Shown here: positions 29,237-29,262 of the stretch, one piece after another
How the letters are laid out: each line of letters starts with the position of its first letter
How positions within the stretch are numbered: position 1 is the first letter of the stretch
Source: a virus
Length of the DNA stretch: 29,262 nt
Virus record (IMG/VR): IMGVR_UViG_3300032117_000118
Span: 1 to 29,262 of that record
Strand: one strand, 5' to 3'
The notes under the pieces: model-generated
Seen by the model: the letters and a program-made list of their open reading frames with translations, nothing else
Database searches by the model: none
What the model was told of the DNA's origin: nothing
Position numbers and translations under genes: made by a program

Positions 29237-29262
29237 CTTTGCACCCACCACACAAGCGCCCG
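29233..29262 (+). CDS. Possible start of a further gene, cut by the window end
   Basis: GTG at 29233 overlaps the preceding stop as GTGA, the junction type used at 26324. Only ten codons (MTLHPPHKRP) are visible before the window ends, so the gene is inferred from the junction alone. Confidence 0.3.
   Translation, partial: MTLHPPHKRP

Noticed and set aside
1-29262. Integrated prophage boundaries or attachment sites
   Set aside because: No integrase, host gene, tRNA or long direct repeat was seen in the window.

Overview
This window is part of a tailed double-stranded DNA bacteriophage (Caudoviricetes), most likely a podovirus. The evidence is a P22 gp4-like connector gene, a second adaptor-like gene, a nozzle-like protein, two very large ejection-type proteins (one with a lytic transglycosylase motif), a holin/lysozyme cassette, and dense start/stop overlaps with almost no intergenic DNA. 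A predicted lipoprotein, a signal-less lysozyme and sigma70-type promoters (TTGACA / TATAAT-like) suggest a Gram-negative, probably proteobacterial host; the genus cannot be read from the sequence. No terminase, portal, major capsid, DNA polymerase, integrase, tRNA or CRISPR is visible, so the window is an internal part of a larger genome.

Layout. (1) 1-3223, plus: the end of a tail-fibre-like gene, then a glycosyltransferase-like protein, a dTDP-glucose 4,6-dehydratase-like SDR and a class I methyltransferase, which look like a sugar/surface modification cassette. (2) 3225-3346: a 15-bp palindrome and a GC-rich hairpin. (3) 3347-6049, plus: connector, zinc-ribbon virion-type protein, two small proteins and a glycine-rich adhesin-like protein. 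(4) 6058-7761, plus: lysis cassette (lipoprotein, single-TM coiled-coil protein, holin, small helical protein, GH24 lysozyme). (5) 7764-21081, plus: adaptor, nozzle-like protein, small virion-type proteins, GNAT acetyltransferase, two giant ejection-type proteins and two fibre-type proteins. (6) 21078-23832, minus: a recombination/replication cassette with ribbon-helix-helix regulator, small protein, RuvC-like resolvase, small protein, RecB/Cas4-type nuclease, SSB-like protein and a small terminal protein. (7) 23944-29262, plus: early region of small uncharacterised genes, two zinc-ribbon/Cys proteins, a Cro/XRE-type HTH protein and a UvrD-like SF1 helicase, cut by the window end.

The most striking non-coding signal is in the early region. 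Five intergenic promoters (near 23877, 25693, 26547, 27096 and 28664) each carry a 15-bp near-palindrome of the form AGGRYG-WWW-CRYCCT inside the -35/-10 spacer. Four of them are followed by a leader with repeated TACC units just before the ribosome binding site. This looks like a phage-encoded regulon under one dimeric repressor or activator. The best candidates are the ribbon-helix-helix protein divergent from the first site and the HTH protein whose stop codon lies inside the second promoter.

Together the genes describe a virion-assembly and lysis programme on the plus strand (left), a recombination module on the minus strand (centre) and a multi-promoter early operon set (right). The virion and recombination transcription units meet tail-to-tail at 21078-21081 with overlapping stop codons.
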